From Bacteroidota bacterium (GTDB taxonomy: Bacteria; Bacteroidota; Bacteroidia; Flavobacteriales; Weeksellaceae): a DNA stretch of 62,451 nucleotides. The notes under the pieces were generated by a model. That model did no database searches, was not told where the DNA came from, and saw nothing but the letters and a program-made list of their open reading frames with translations. The stretch covers positions 1-62,451 of the forward strand of contig JAEYOX010000070.1 of assembly GCA_023411265.1 (NCBI GenBank), read 5' to 3'. The translations under genes and the position numbers were made by a program. Below, piece after piece: positions 43,130-51,660 of the stretch; position 1 is the stretch's first letter; each line of letters opens with the position of its first letter.

Positions 43130-44740
43130 TTATCCGGAAATACTCTCGAAGAAATCATTGCCTTTGTCATCTGTAATAATGAAAGCAGGGAAATCTACCA
43201 CTTCAATTTTTCGAACCGCTTCCATGCCCAGTTCCGGAAAATCCACTACTTCTACCGACTTGATATTTTCCTTAGCCAGAATCGCAGCAGGTCCGCCCAC
43301 TGAGCCCAAATAAAAACCACCGTATTTCGCACATGCATTGGTTACATCTTTGCTCCGGTTTCCTTTTGCCAACATAATCATGCTGCCACCATGAGATTGA
43401 AACTCATCCACATACACATCCATTCTCCCTGCGGTTGTAGGCCCAAAACTTCCGGATGCCATGCCTTCCGGTGTTTTTGCCGGGCCTGCATAATAAATGG
43501 GATGATTTTTAAAATAATCCGGCATCGGATTTCCAGAATCCAAAATTTCTTTGATTTTAGCATGTGCAATATCGCGTGCAACAATAAGCGTTCCTGTGAG
43601 TTTCAATCTGGTTTTTATGGGGTATTTAGAAAGTTCAGCCAAAATTTCTTGCATCGGGCGGTTCAAATCCACAGCAACAGGAGCTTCCAAATGCGGTGGA
43701 GTTTCCGGCAAAAATCTTTTAGGATTATCCTCCAGCTGTTCCAGAAAAATTCCTTCTTTATTGATGATGGCTTTAATATTTCGGTCTGCCGAACAGGAAA
43801 CTCCCATTCCCACCGGACAACTCGCAGCGTGTCTTGGTAACCGAATAACGCGAACATCATGAGTGAGATATTTACCCCCAAACTGCGCTCCTATTGCGCT
43901 TTCGCGGCAGATATTCTGTACTCTTTTTTCCCATTCCAAATCCCGGAATGCCTGTCCGCCCATATTTCCTTCAGTGGGAAGATGATCATAATATCCCGCA
44001 CTCGCTTTTTTCACAGCAGCCAGATTTGCTTCTGCCGAAGTTCCTCCAATCACCAAAGCAAGGTGATAGGGCGGACAAGCTGCGGTCCCTAAATCCATGA
44101 TGGATTTTCGAATGAACTCTTCCATGGATTTTTCATTCAGCAAAGATTTTGTTTTCTGATACAGAAAAGTTTTATTAGCTGAGCCACCACCTTTGGCAAG
44201 AAATAAAAATTTGTAAGAATCGCCGGCAGTGGCGTAGATGTCGATCTGCGCCGGAAGGTTGGATCCCGAATTTTTTTCCTCGAACATGGTAAGAGGTGCA
44301 ATTTGAGAATATCTGAGATTTCGGTTTTGATAGGTATTATAAATTCCTTTGGAAATCCATTCTGCATCCTCCACGCCTGTGTAAACATTTTCTCCTTTCT
44401 TCGCAACGCAAATGGCGGTTCCGGTATCTTGGCATGATGGTAATGCTCCTTCCACGGCTACAGCTGCGTTTTGCAGAAGATTGTATGCGACAAATCTGTC
44501 ATTATCTGTTGCTTCAGGATCATCAATAATATTCCTCAATTTTTGAAGATGGGAGGCGCGAAGCATAAATGAGACATCGGCAAGTGCATTTTCAGCTAAA
44601 AATTCGAGACCTTGTGGATCGATTACGAGAATTTCCCTGTCGCCGAGTTTTTCAACTTTTACAAAATCCGAAGTCAGTTTTTTGTATTGGGTGTCATCTT
44701 TTAAAATAGGATATGGTTCCTGATACTGAAATTCCATCAT
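43130..44740 (-). CDS. Fumarate hydratase class I (Fe-S)
   Basis: The 536-residue single-chain enzyme resembles E. coli FumA/FumB and uses a 4Fe-4S cluster to hydrate fumarate. Cluster cysteines Cys103 (PSCQDTGTA), Cys222 (TAACPPYHLAL) and Cys316 (GVSCSADR) sit exactly two residues before E. coli FumA Cys105, Cys224 and Cys318. The C-terminal half holds the beta domain with SFGPTTAGRMDVYVDEFQ and YLGSVGGPAA. The window also has an iron-free fumC. Confidence 0.95.
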   Translation of the reverse strand: MMEFQYQEPYPILKDDTQYKKLTSDFVKVEKLGDREILVIDPQGLEFLAENALADVSFMLRASHLQKLRNIIDDPEATDNDRFVAYNLLQNAAVAVEGALPSCQDTGTAICVAKKGENVYTGVEDAEWISKGIYNTYQNRNLRYSQIAPLTMFEEKNSGSNLPAQIDIYATAGDSYKFLFLAKGGGSANKTFLYQKTKSLLNEKSMEEFIRKSIMDLGTAACPPYHLALVIGGTSAEANLAAVKKASAGYYDHLPTEGNMGGQAFRDLEWEKRVQNICRESAIGAQFGGKYLTHDVRVIRLPRHAASCPVGMGVSCSADRNIKAIINKEGIFLEQLEDNPKRFLPETPPHLEAPVAVDLNRPMQEILAELSKYPIKTRLKLTGTLIVARDIAHAKIKEILDSGNPMPDYFKNHPIYYAGPAKTPEGMASGSFGPTTAGRMDVYVDEFQSHGGSMIMLAKGNRSKDVTNACAKYGGFYLGSVGGPAAILAKENIKSVEVVDFPELGMEAVRKIEVVDFPAFIITDDKGNDFFESISG

Positions 44741-44756
44741 TAATTTTTTACGACAG

Positions 44757-44764
44757 CAAATTTA
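44757..44764 (-). promoter_or_regulatory. -7 box for the class I fumarase
   Basis: The minus strand reads TAAATTTG, matching TAnnTTTG, 16 bases before the ATG at 44740. No clear -33 element is seen. Confidence 0.5.
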
Positions 44765-44808
44765 CGGAAAATTAACGATTGGCTGCCTGCGCAACGCCGT
44801 GATGAAAA

Positions 44809-45303
44809 TCATTTTTTGTACTGCAAATGCTGAGACATTTTCTCTACAAATAAAAATGCAGCCGGACAAATTACGGTATTCCGAATGGTGAGATGATTTA
44901 TCTGGTATATTTTTTTTCTGTCGGTATGCGGAAATTCCCGGCAGGCTTTCGGTCTCATTTCATAGATAGAACAGGTATTGTCCTCATTCAAGAACCAGCA
45001 CGGAAGCGAGTTTAATACTTTATCCTGATCCTCATCCGTTCTCAGAAAACGGCTCTCAAAATCTGCAGCTTTCATCCTTAATCCTTTTGCAATACGTTCG
45101 ATATCTTTTTCCGTGAAAAGCGGTCCAGTGGTTTTGCAGCAATGAGCACACTGAAGACAATCTATACTTTCAAAAACTTCCGCATGAATATTCTGAACGG
45201 TAACATCCAGATTTTTGGGTGGTTTTTTCTTCAGTTGGGACAGAAACCTTTCATGTTCTTTTTGTTTCTGAACTGCCTGTTTTTTATGAAGTTCCAAATC
45301 CAT
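44809..45303 (-). CDS. YkgJ family cysteine cluster protein
   Basis: The 164-residue protein has a CxxCxxCC cluster (DCLQCAHCCKTTGPLF, about 54-70), CWFLNEDNTCSIYEMRPKACREFPHTDR (about 101-129) and a late Cys in NTVICPAAF, the YkgJ/UPF0153 pattern thought to bind zinc or an Fe-S cluster. Role unknown. The start at 45303 is four bases from a -7 box, so the mRNA may be leaderless. It is divergent from the hemoglobin gene with 68 bases between start codons. Confidence 0.88.
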   Translation of the reverse strand: MDLELHKKQAVQKQKEHERFLSQLKKKPPKNLDVTVQNIHAEVFESIDCLQCAHCCKTTGPLFTEKDIERIAKGLRMKAADFESRFLRTDEDQDKVLNSLPCWFLNEDNTCSIYEMRPKACREFPHTDRKKIYQINHLTIRNTVICPAAFLFVEKMSQHLQYKK

Positions 45304-45307
45304 TCTG

Positions 45308-45315
45308 CAAATTTA
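45308..45315 (-). promoter_or_regulatory. -7 box for the YkgJ gene
   Basis: The minus strand reads TAAATTTG; CAGA then separates it from the ATG at 45303. Confidence 0.6.
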
Positions 45316-45338
45316 CTTTTTTATGATTTTATGAAAAA

Positions 45339-45366
45339 TTGCTTACCTGAATATTTTATAACTTTG
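45339..45366 (+). promoter_or_regulatory. Promoter of the truncated hemoglobin gene
   Basis: TTG (45339-45341), a 17-base spacer and TAACTTTG (45359-45366) match the Bacteroidetes pattern. The box ends five bases before the ATG at 45372. Confidence 0.6.
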
Positions 45367-45371
45367 TGGTT

Positions 45372-45755
45372 ATGAAAGATCTTGAAACAAGAGCAGACAT
45401 CGAACTTCTGGTGAATACTTTTTACGGCAAAATTCAGCAAGATGAAACCATCGGTTATTTTTTTAACGATGTAGCTCAGGTAGACTGGAACATTCACCTT
45501 CCGAAAATGTATCAGTTTTGGGAAACTTTATTATTCGGAAAGGTTTCTTATAAAGGAAATCCTATGTCGGCACATTTTCCTGTTAACGCAAAAGTAGCCA
45601 TTGAAAAACATCATTTTCAACATTGGCTGCAGCTCTGGGCAGAAACGGTGGAGGAACTTTTCGCTGGTGAAACTGCGGAAATGGCCGTTTACAAAGCCAG
45701 AAATATTTCGCAACTCATGGCTTATAAAATGGAGGTAGCGAGAAAGTTGGAATAA
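45372..45755 (+). CDS. Group III truncated hemoglobin
   Basis: The 127-residue globin starts MKDLETRADIELLVNTFYGKI, the usual start of group III trHbs, and has the FWETLLFGKVSYKGNPMSAH block and the proximal His region HHFQHWLQLW near 78-87. An apparent GTG start at 45366 is the last base of the -7 box and is rejected. Such globins are linked to NO or peroxide chemistry at low oxygen, but biochemical roles are uncertain. It is divergent from the YkgJ gene. Confidence 0.9.
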   Translation: MKDLETRADIELLVNTFYGKIQQDETIGYFFNDVAQVDWNIHLPKMYQFWETLLFGKVSYKGNPMSAHFPVNAKVAIEKHHFQHWLQLWAETVEELFAGETAEMAVYKARNISQLMAYKMEVARKLE

Positions 45756-46219
45756 AAAAGCTGTTTTGAAACTATTATTTCTCAAGCAATGAAATTTCAA
45801 CAGGCTCATAAACATCTATGTTTTTTTCTTCATTTTACGTTTTTTTAGTACCTTTCATCTCTTATTCTGATCTCATGCAGGAGTCGTGTCCTGTGCTATG
45901 CATTTGGGCTGTTTAGTTTTCTCAATTATCTATTTTTTACCTCTGTTTTATTGAACTTGTATTGGACTTGTAATGAAGTTGTATTGCACTTACCTGCGGT
46001 GAACCTGCGTATTCCCATAGGTATACCCATAGGTATGGTACGGGTAAAGGGGGTGAGAGGGTCCGTCCATTCATAGGGTTGGGGAGGTTTCTGAAAGCCG
46101 GGTTAGGGAGTGATAAGTTCTTATTTAATGACTTGGTAATCATTAAATATACGGATCTTATCCACTTGAACAATCTTTTTTTTATTTTTTTTCCTAAATG
46201 GACAACAGGTAGATATTAT
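45756..46219. other. 464-base non-coding stretch with periodic repeats and G-rich patch
   Basis: I see no credible gene here. From 45955 to 46036 the DNA shows an imperfect 11- to 12-base period (ACTTGTATTGG, ACTTGTAATGA, AGTTGTATTGC, then CCTGCG at 45993 and 46004, then CCCATAGGTAT at 46014 and 46026). From about 46030 to 46110 the plus strand is strikingly G-rich against AT-rich surroundings. A minus-strand frame of 78 codons covers this but lacks protein-like features. Likely a remnant or an unknown structural element. Confidence 0.6.
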
Positions 46220-46564
46220 TTAAAACTGATGGATATTTTTCCAGAAATAATAATCCTGAAAGTCTGTAAACATGTGAAGCAGCAGCCCTACAGAAATAAT
46301 TTTGAAATTTCCTTTAAGAAAAATGGTTCCCAGAAAGTACACTGCGATCATCGGATAAGAATGTAACGGATGAAACCCGATACTGTTTCTGTCAGGATCG
46401 AAAAGCGGTGTTGCCAGAAGATGATCCAGATCTACCAGCATGGTGGCCAGCATCAGAAAATAGGCTTTTTTCCAGTCTTTTTTGAAGAAAATCAATGCGA
46501 TAAAAACCGGGAAAACCAAATGTAAAAAATAATGAACAAGGGTTCGCCAATCAGAAAGCTCCAT
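46220..46564 (-). CDS. DUF6122 family membrane protein
   Basis: The 114-residue protein has about four hydrophobic segments and the conserved pieces HYFLHLVFPVFIAL, MLVDLDHLLATPLFDP, SIGFHPLHSYPMI and LLLHMFTDFQDYY, where clustered His and Asp look like a metal-dependent membrane hydrolase site (as in YdjM-like families), though that is inference. It overlaps the alkD stop by one base (TAATG) and ends the hflX-alkD run. Confidence 0.78.
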   Translation of the reverse strand: MELSDWRTLVHYFLHLVFPVFIALIFFKKDWKKAYFLMLATMLVDLDHLLATPLFDPDRNSIGFHPLHSYPMIAVYFLGTIFLKGNFKIISVGLLLHMFTDFQDYYFWKNIHQF

Positions 46565-47274
46565 TATATTCTGCCTTTTAAAAAGTCCTGCCGAAGCGGC
46601 TCGTCCAGCTTTTCAATAGCGTAACGAAGCGTGGTTCGCGGCATTTTACGATAATGCTGAGTCAGAAATTCCAGAAGCAATTCTTCATTTTTATTTCCTA
46701 TTTCTCGTAGTAACCAGCCGTTGGCTTTGTGCATTAGATCAGGAGAATGGTTCAGGTTTTTGAGCACCAATTCCTGTGTCAACCGAAAAGAGCCATTCTT
46801 CACATGCCAAAGTGTCGCAACGATGGCAATGCGTTTGTGCCAGAGATTTTCAGAATCTGAAAGTTTTCGTAAGATGCTGTCGTCGTCATGATCAAAACTA
46901 TGTCTTCCCAAAATTTTATAACAGGAATTATCCACCAGATCCCAGTTGTTGATATGCTCCAAATACTGAAGGTAAAAATCCACAATTTCCTGTTTTTCCT
47001 CTTCATATTTTGATTTCTCATACTTTAAAACCAGCATCAGCAGGGCACAGTGCCGATGTTCATGGATTTTAGAACAAAGCAATTCGCTCAGTTCTTTTAA
47101 AGAAATTTTTTGAAAATAAGCTTTGGCTATTTTCCTTTGATCTGGAACAGTCACCCCAATAAATTCATCGCCCTCAGCATATTCTCCCGGTCCGGATTTG
47201 AAAAACCGCGGAAAAAAATCCTTCTTCTCGGGCTGAGAAAGGCATTCAAGCGCAATTTTGATTTCGTTGGTCAT
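46564..47274 (-). CDS. DNA alkylation repair protein (AlkD-like glycosylase)
   Basis: The 236-residue all-helical protein fits the AlkD/AlkC HEAT-repeat DNA glycosylases that remove N3/N7-alkylpurines without base flipping. Family blocks are GVTVPDQRKIAKAY near 45-58, NNWDLVDNSCYKILG near 112-126 (Trp-Asp-Leu-Val-Asp is the AlkD catalytic-loop signature), WHKRIAIVATLWHV near 146-159 and the Arg-rich end. It overlaps both neighbours by one base. Confidence 0.9.
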   Translation of the reverse strand: MTNEIKIALECLSQPEKKDFFPRFFKSGPGEYAEGDEFIGVTVPDQRKIAKAYFQKISLKELSELLCSKIHEHRHCALLMLVLKYEKSKYEEEKQEIVDFYLQYLEHINNWDLVDNSCYKILGRHSFDHDDDSILRKLSDSENLWHKRIAIVATLWHVKNGSFRLTQELVLKNLNHSPDLMHKANGWLLREIGNKNEELLLEFLTQHYRKMPRTTLRYAIEKLDEPLRQDFLKGRI

Positions 47275-48491
47275 TATTTCTCCGTTTCCTCGTCCTCGAA
47301 ATATTCAAACAAAAAATCATTATAGGGAAATCTTGAAATATGAATCCGATGAACTTCGTCATAAATCAGTTTTTTCATTTCCGGGAAATTTTCTTTAGTA
47401 AGAGCTGAAACAAACACCGTAGGATGTTTGGACTTGGCCATCCAGGTTTTCATCCATTCTTCAAGTGAAATATTTTTTCGTGTGAAAGGCGTCAGATCAT
47501 CTTCCGATTTTTGTTCATAAGCAAAAGCATCAATCTTGTTGAAAACCATGATCATCGGTTTCTGATGTGCATTGATTTCCATCAGAATTTGATTTACAGA
47601 GTCGATATGATCCTCAAAACTTTCATGAGATATGTCCACCACATGAATGAGTAAATCCGCTTCACGAACCTCATCAAGTGTAGATTTAAAACTTTCCACC
47701 AGTTGTGTAGGTAATTTCCGGATAAATCCAACAGTGTCGGTTAAAAGAAACGGCAAATTCCCTATCACTACTTTTCTCACTGTAGTATCCAAGGTGGCGA
47801 ACAGCTTATTTTCAGCAAAAACTTCTGATTTTGAAAGGGAATTCATCAGGGTAGATTTTCCGACATTGGTGTAGCCTACCAAAGCGACGCGCACCATTTT
47901 TCCCCGGTTTTGCCTTTGGGTTGTCATTTGTTTGTCGATGGATTTCAGTTTTTCTTTCAATAGGGAAATTCTGTCGCGGATAATCCTTCTGTCTGTTTCA
48001 ATTTCCGTTTCACCCGGACCGCGCATCCCGATTCCTCCTCGTTGTCTTTCCAGGTGAGTCCACATTCTGGTCAAACGGGGAAGCAGGTATTCATATTGCG
48101 CCAATTCTACCTGAGTGCGAGCGTAAGAAGTTTGTGCTCTTTGGGCGAAAATATCGAGAATCAAATTCGTTCTGTCAATGATCTTCACTTCCAATTCCCG
48201 TTCGAGATTTTTCAATTGTGAAGGGGAAAGTTCGTCATCAAAAATAACGGTTCCGATTTCGTTTGCTTTTACATATTCTCTGATTTCTTCTGCTTTCCCG
48301 CTACCTACAAAGGTTTTGGGATCAGGCTGAGTCATTTTCTGGGTGAATTTTTTTTCTACGCTAGCACCCGCCGTGAAGGCTAGGAACTCCAGTTCTTCCA
48401 GATATTCGTTTAGTTTTTCTTCATTTTGATCTCTGGTAATTAGGCCTACCAAAACGGAGCGTTCATAACTGTGATCTTTTTTTTCAAGCAT
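47274..48491 (-). CDS. hflX: GTPase HflX
   Basis: HflX is a ribosome-associated GTPase that rescues or splits stalled ribosomes under stress. The 405-residue protein has the N-terminal HflX domain (VFDDELSPSQLKNLE), GGIGMRGPGETEIETDRR linker, Walker A GYTNVGKSTL, DTVGFIRKLP and NKIDAF. It heads a three-gene operon with alkD and DUF6122, each coupled by TAATG overlaps. Confidence 0.95.
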   Translation of the reverse strand: MLEKKDHSYERSVLVGLITRDQNEEKLNEYLEELEFLAFTAGASVEKKFTQKMTQPDPKTFVGSGKAEEIREYVKANEIGTVIFDDELSPSQLKNLERELEVKIIDRTNLILDIFAQRAQTSYARTQVELAQYEYLLPRLTRMWTHLERQRGGIGMRGPGETEIETDRRIIRDRISLLKEKLKSIDKQMTTQRQNRGKMVRVALVGYTNVGKSTLMNSLSKSEVFAENKLFATLDTTVRKVVIGNLPFLLTDTVGFIRKLPTQLVESFKSTLDEVREADLLIHVVDISHESFEDHIDSVNQILMEINAHQKPMIMVFNKIDAFAYEQKSEDDLTPFTRKNISLEEWMKTWMAKSKHPTVFVSALTKENFPEMKKLIYDEVHRIHISRFPYNDFLFEYFEDEETEK

Positions 48492-48512
48492 AAATTCTTC
48501 CTTTCAATGTTA

Positions 48513-48520
48513 CAAATTTA
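48513..48520 (-). promoter_or_regulatory. -7 box for the hflX operon
   Basis: The minus strand reads TAAATTTG, matching TAnnTTTG, 21 bases before the ATG at 48491. It overlaps the stop codon of the upstream SemiSWEET gene. Confidence 0.55.
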
Positions 48521-48787
48521 GTTTTTTTGACGGTTATAAATTACTTTTAAAACCAGCAGAATCGTGGTGGCAATACAGGCAACAGAGTTGGTAACAATCA
48601 TGGAAATATGTTCCTGAATAATGCCGTACCAAAGCCAAAGTCCTGAACTCACAATACCTATTATGCAGGTAAGTAAGGATATTTCCGCAGCGGATTTCTC
48701 TCTAAAAATTTTTAGGATCTGGGGAATAAATAATGCGGAAGATAGCCCTCCTGCAATAAATCCGATGATTTCGGGATCTACATCCAT
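48518..48787 (-). CDS. SemiSWEET family transporter
   Basis: The 89-residue protein has three transmembrane helices and the SemiSWEET/PQ-loop pattern GLSSALFIPQILKIFREKSAAEIS near 13-37, with the conserved Pro-Gln and downstream Trp in LWLWYGI and Asn in MIVTNSVA. SemiSWEETs form dimers that move sugars down a gradient. Substrate is not clear. It lies 26 bases upstream of hflX, which has its own promoter. Confidence 0.88.
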   Translation of the reverse strand: MDVDPEIIGFIAGGLSSALFIPQILKIFREKSAAEISLLTCIIGIVSSGLWLWYGIIQEHISMIVTNSVACIATTILLVLKVIYNRQKN

Positions 48788-48873
48788 CTGTTGTATTTAT
48801 CCGTAAATAACGGGCTTTGGAAGCGAATACTGTTTCTACTATTTTGGATATTTCATATAAAATCTGCAGAAAA

Positions 48874-49302
48874 TCACTTTGCAGAAACAGTAAAGATCAT
48901 GTTGTTGCCTTTCTTGTCTGAGAGAATCAGACGTTGATTTTCAATTTGATAGGATTTCATGGTTGCGATTTTTGAAATAAATGTTCTTTCCAGTTCCATA
49001 TTATTTTCACAATACATCATGGTGGTGCCAATATCGGAAAACTCAACATTCCCTTTTAAATCGAATTTAGCGGTCACAAATAAATTATTACATCCCATGT
49101 AGGCACTATATTGATTGGCAGCAGATTCTTGAGGGATTAGGTTCAGATGTGCATTATTTTTCGTTAGCTGGGCTTCATCAAAATCGCTAAAGGAAATCAG
49201 CCTCCACTGTTTTTCGAGTTGATCTTTGTTGTGTTGTGAATTACAATTCATCATGAGAATAAGCATTAAAGGGAGTAGCAATTGCATGGCGAAACTTTTC
49301 AT
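48874..49302 (-). CDS. META domain lipoprotein (HslJ-like)
   Basis: The 142-residue protein has a lipoprotein signal with Cys20 in MMNC, then a single META domain: QWRLISFSDFDE start, YMGCNNLFVTAKF, FSDIGTTMMYCENNMELERTF and the last YQIENQRLILSDKKGN strand pair. HslJ-type proteins are linked to heat or drug stress in E. coli, but role here is unknown. It is divergent from the first S46 peptidase gene. Confidence 0.88.
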   Translation of the reverse strand: MKSFAMQLLLPLMLILMMNCNSQHNKDQLEKQWRLISFSDFDEAQLTKNNAHLNLIPQESAANQYSAYMGCNNLFVTAKFDLKGNVEFSDIGTTMMYCENNMELERTFISKIATMKSYQIENQRLILSDKKGNNMIFTVSAK

Positions 49303-49329
49303 TTATCCGGGTTTTTTAAACAGATCATT

Positions 49330-49337
49330 CAAAAATA
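49330..49337 (-). promoter_or_regulatory. -7 box for the META lipoprotein
   Basis: The minus strand reads TATTTTTG, matching TAnnTTTG, 27 bases before the ATG at 49302. Confidence 0.45.
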
Positions 49338-49378
49338 CATTAAAAAATGATTAAATTGCGGCAAATTTAATCTTACTT

Positions 49379-51514
49379 ATGAAAAAAATATTTTTACTCT
49401 TAACATTCATGTTGAGTTTTGTTCAAATGAGGGCAGATGAAGGAATGTGGCTAATGATGTTGGTAAACAGACTGAAAGGACAGGATTTACAGAAAAAAGG
49501 ACTAAAACTAACTGCAGAAGAAATTTATTCTGTGAATGGCTCCAGCCTGAAAGATGCCATTGTGCAGTTTGGCGGCGGTTGTACTGCGGAAATGGTGTCC
49601 AAAGAAGGATTGCTATTCACGAATCACCACTGTGGTTACGGGCAGATTGCAGCACTTTCCACCCCTGAAAAAGATCATCTCACCAATGGCTTCTGGGCGA
49701 TGGATAAAAGCCAGGAACTTCCTGCTAAAGGCCTATCCGTTAGATTCCTAGTTAGAATGGATGATGTTTCCAACAGAATTAATGCGTTGCTAAACAACCA
49801 AATGTCAACAAAAGAAAGAAGAGACATTATCGACGCTGAGTACAAAAAAATCCAGAATGAAAATTCAGAAAATGGGAAATACACTGTTGTAGTTCGCGAT
49901 TTCTATAATGGAAATGAGTTCTATTATTTTGTTTATCAGGATTTTAAAGATGTGAGATTGGTCGGAACTCCTCCGAATTCCATCGGAAAATTCGGTGGTG
50001 ATACTGACAACTGGGAATGGCCAAGACACACTGGAGATTTCGCGGTTTTTAGAGTTTATTCTGATGTCAACGGAAATCCGGCAGAATATTCCCCGAATAA
50101 TGTCCCCATGAAGCCTAAACACCATCTGCCGGTTTCCATAAAACCCTTCAAGGCAGGAGATTTTGCAATGATCGTAGGCTATCCGGGAAGAACGAACCGC
50201 TATATGACTTCGTTTGGGATAGATCAATTGGTAAATAAAGATTACCCGGGTTGGGTAGATGCTTCCAGAAATGCAATGGACGTAATGAAAAAGTATATGG
50301 ACCGCGATCAGGCTACGAAATTAAATTATGCTTCACAGTACGCTTCGGTGGCCAACTATTGGAAAAACAGACAGGGAACTATTGAATCTGTCATTAAAAA
50401 CGGAACGATTCAGGATAAACAAAAAGTAGAAGAAGTTTTCCAGAAATGGGCTCAGAAATCTGAAAACAAGGAACTTTACGGAAACGTTCTTGCTGATATG
50501 CAGTCATATTATCAAACAACTTCTGCCAGAAGCGTTGAAAGAAATTATGCTGCACAAATGACCAGAAATGCAAAGTATATTTCCTACGCAGTGTCTTTAG
50601 GAAATGCTTTCAAAACGATGATGAACGAAACTGATACTGCGAAAAAAGCGGAAATGAAGAAAACTTTGTCGGAAAGAATCAATACAATGTATGAAAAATT
50701 CAATCCGGCAATGGAGCAGGAAATGCTGAAAACCATGGTGAACCTGTATAAATCCAAAGTAAATGGCTTTGTGGCTTCGCCTTACTTCCAGCACATCAAC
50801 GCTGATCTTCTGGACGATGTTGCAAAACATTCCATTTTTGCCAACAGAAATTCAGCGATGAACTTCTTGAACAATCCGGATATGCAAACGCTGGAAAGAG
50901 ATGCGCTTTACAAACTGGGCAACGGCTATGTGGAAGATCAAAGAAAACTGAACGATAAATACGCAGGTGAAGATGATAAATTCAGTAACATCAACAGACT
51001 TTATTTTGACGGTTTAAGAAAATCTCATCCTAACAGAGAGTTTTATCCCGATGCCAACTCTACCATGAGAATTACTTTCGGGAAAATCTCCACGCTCCCA
51101 TTCAGAGATGACAGAAATTACCATGGTGTTACCAATAATTTCTACACGGATCTGGACGGAACTGTAGCAAAATACATAAAAGGAGACGAAGAATTCGATA
51201 TGCCACAAAAGCTGATCGACCTGAATGCCAAGAAAGATTATGGACAATACGCTGATCCTGCAGGATATCTTCCCGTTAACTTTCTTACCGATAATGATAT
51301 CACGGGAGGAAATTCCGGATCGCCAGTACTGAATGGTAATGGAGAACTGATTGGTTTAGCTTTTGACGGGAACTCTGAAGCACTGTCCGGCGACATCGTT
51401 TTCGAGGAAGACTGGCAGAAAACCATCGCTGTGGATTCCAGATATGTACTTTGGGTAATCGACAAATTCGCCGGAGCCGGCCATTTAATCAACGAAATGA
51501 CAATTGTAAAGTAA
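49379..51514 (+). CDS. S46 dipeptidyl-peptidase, DPP7 type (first copy)
   Basis: The 711-residue secreted enzyme (signal peptide up to about residue 19) cuts dipeptides from peptide N-termini. The triad is His84 (TNHHCGYG), probably Asp220 (RHTGDF) and Ser646 (GGNSGSPV). Eighteen residues after Ser, the specificity position holds Gly664 (FDGNSEALSGD), as in DPP7, whereas DPP11 has Arg there for Asp/Glu substrates; so hydrophobic P1 is expected. It is followed by a strong terminator and then by a paralogue in the same direction. Confidence 0.94.
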   Translation: MKKIFLLLTFMLSFVQMRADEGMWLMMLVNRLKGQDLQKKGLKLTAEEIYSVNGSSLKDAIVQFGGGCTAEMVSKEGLLFTNHHCGYGQIAALSTPEKDHLTNGFWAMDKSQELPAKGLSVRFLVRMDDVSNRINALLNNQMSTKERRDIIDAEYKKIQNENSENGKYTVVVRDFYNGNEFYYFVYQDFKDVRLVGTPPNSIGKFGGDTDNWEWPRHTGDFAVFRVYSDVNGNPAEYSPNNVPMKPKHHLPVSIKPFKAGDFAMIVGYPGRTNRYMTSFGIDQLVNKDYPGWVDASRNAMDVMKKYMDRDQATKLNYASQYASVANYWKNRQGTIESVIKNGTIQDKQKVEEVFQKWAQKSENKELYGNVLADMQSYYQTTSARSVERNYAAQMTRNAKYISYAVSLGNAFKTMMNETDTAKKAEMKKTLSERINTMYEKFNPAMEQEMLKTMVNLYKSKVNGFVASPYFQHINADLLDDVAKHSIFANRNSAMNFLNNPDMQTLERDALYKLGNGYVEDQRKLNDKYAGEDDKFSNINRLYFDGLRKSHPNREFYPDANSTMRITFGKISTLPFRDDRNYHGVTNNFYTDLDGTVAKYIKGDEEFDMPQKLIDLNAKKDYGQYADPAGYLPVNFLTDNDITGGNSGSPVLNGNGELIGLAFDGNSEALSGDIVFEEDWQKTIAVDSRYVLWVIDKFAGAGHLINEMTIVK

Positions 51515-51537
51515 TATTTACTTTAAATATAACTTGC

Positions 51538-51574
51538 AAAGACTGCCTCCGAAAGCGAGGCAGTCTTTATTTTT
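51538..51574 (+). terminator. Terminator between the two S46 genes
   Basis: AAAGACTGCCTC (51538-51549) and GAGGCAGTCTTT (51557-51568) form a perfect 12-bp stem with a 7-base loop, followed by TTTATTTTT. The two paralogues are therefore separate transcripts. Confidence 0.95.
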
Positions 51575-51660
51575 ATTCAAATTCTCTTAAAATATCCAAA
51601 AACTTAAAATGATTCTTGAAAGAAATTACTAAATTAGCCACCATTAATAATTTTAGAACA

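Noticed and set aside
45366..45371. GTG start for the truncated hemoglobin
   Set aside because: The G of this GTG is the last base of the -7 box; the ATG at 45372 matches the family start.
45937..46173. 78-codon minus-strand frame over the repeat patch
   Set aside because: Translates to a Pro/Ser/Leu-rich string with no domain, and is interrupted in sense by the G-rich patch; no promoter seen.
46079..46366. 95-codon plus-strand frame
   Set aside because: Half of it is antisense to the DUF6122 gene and it lacks any family feature.
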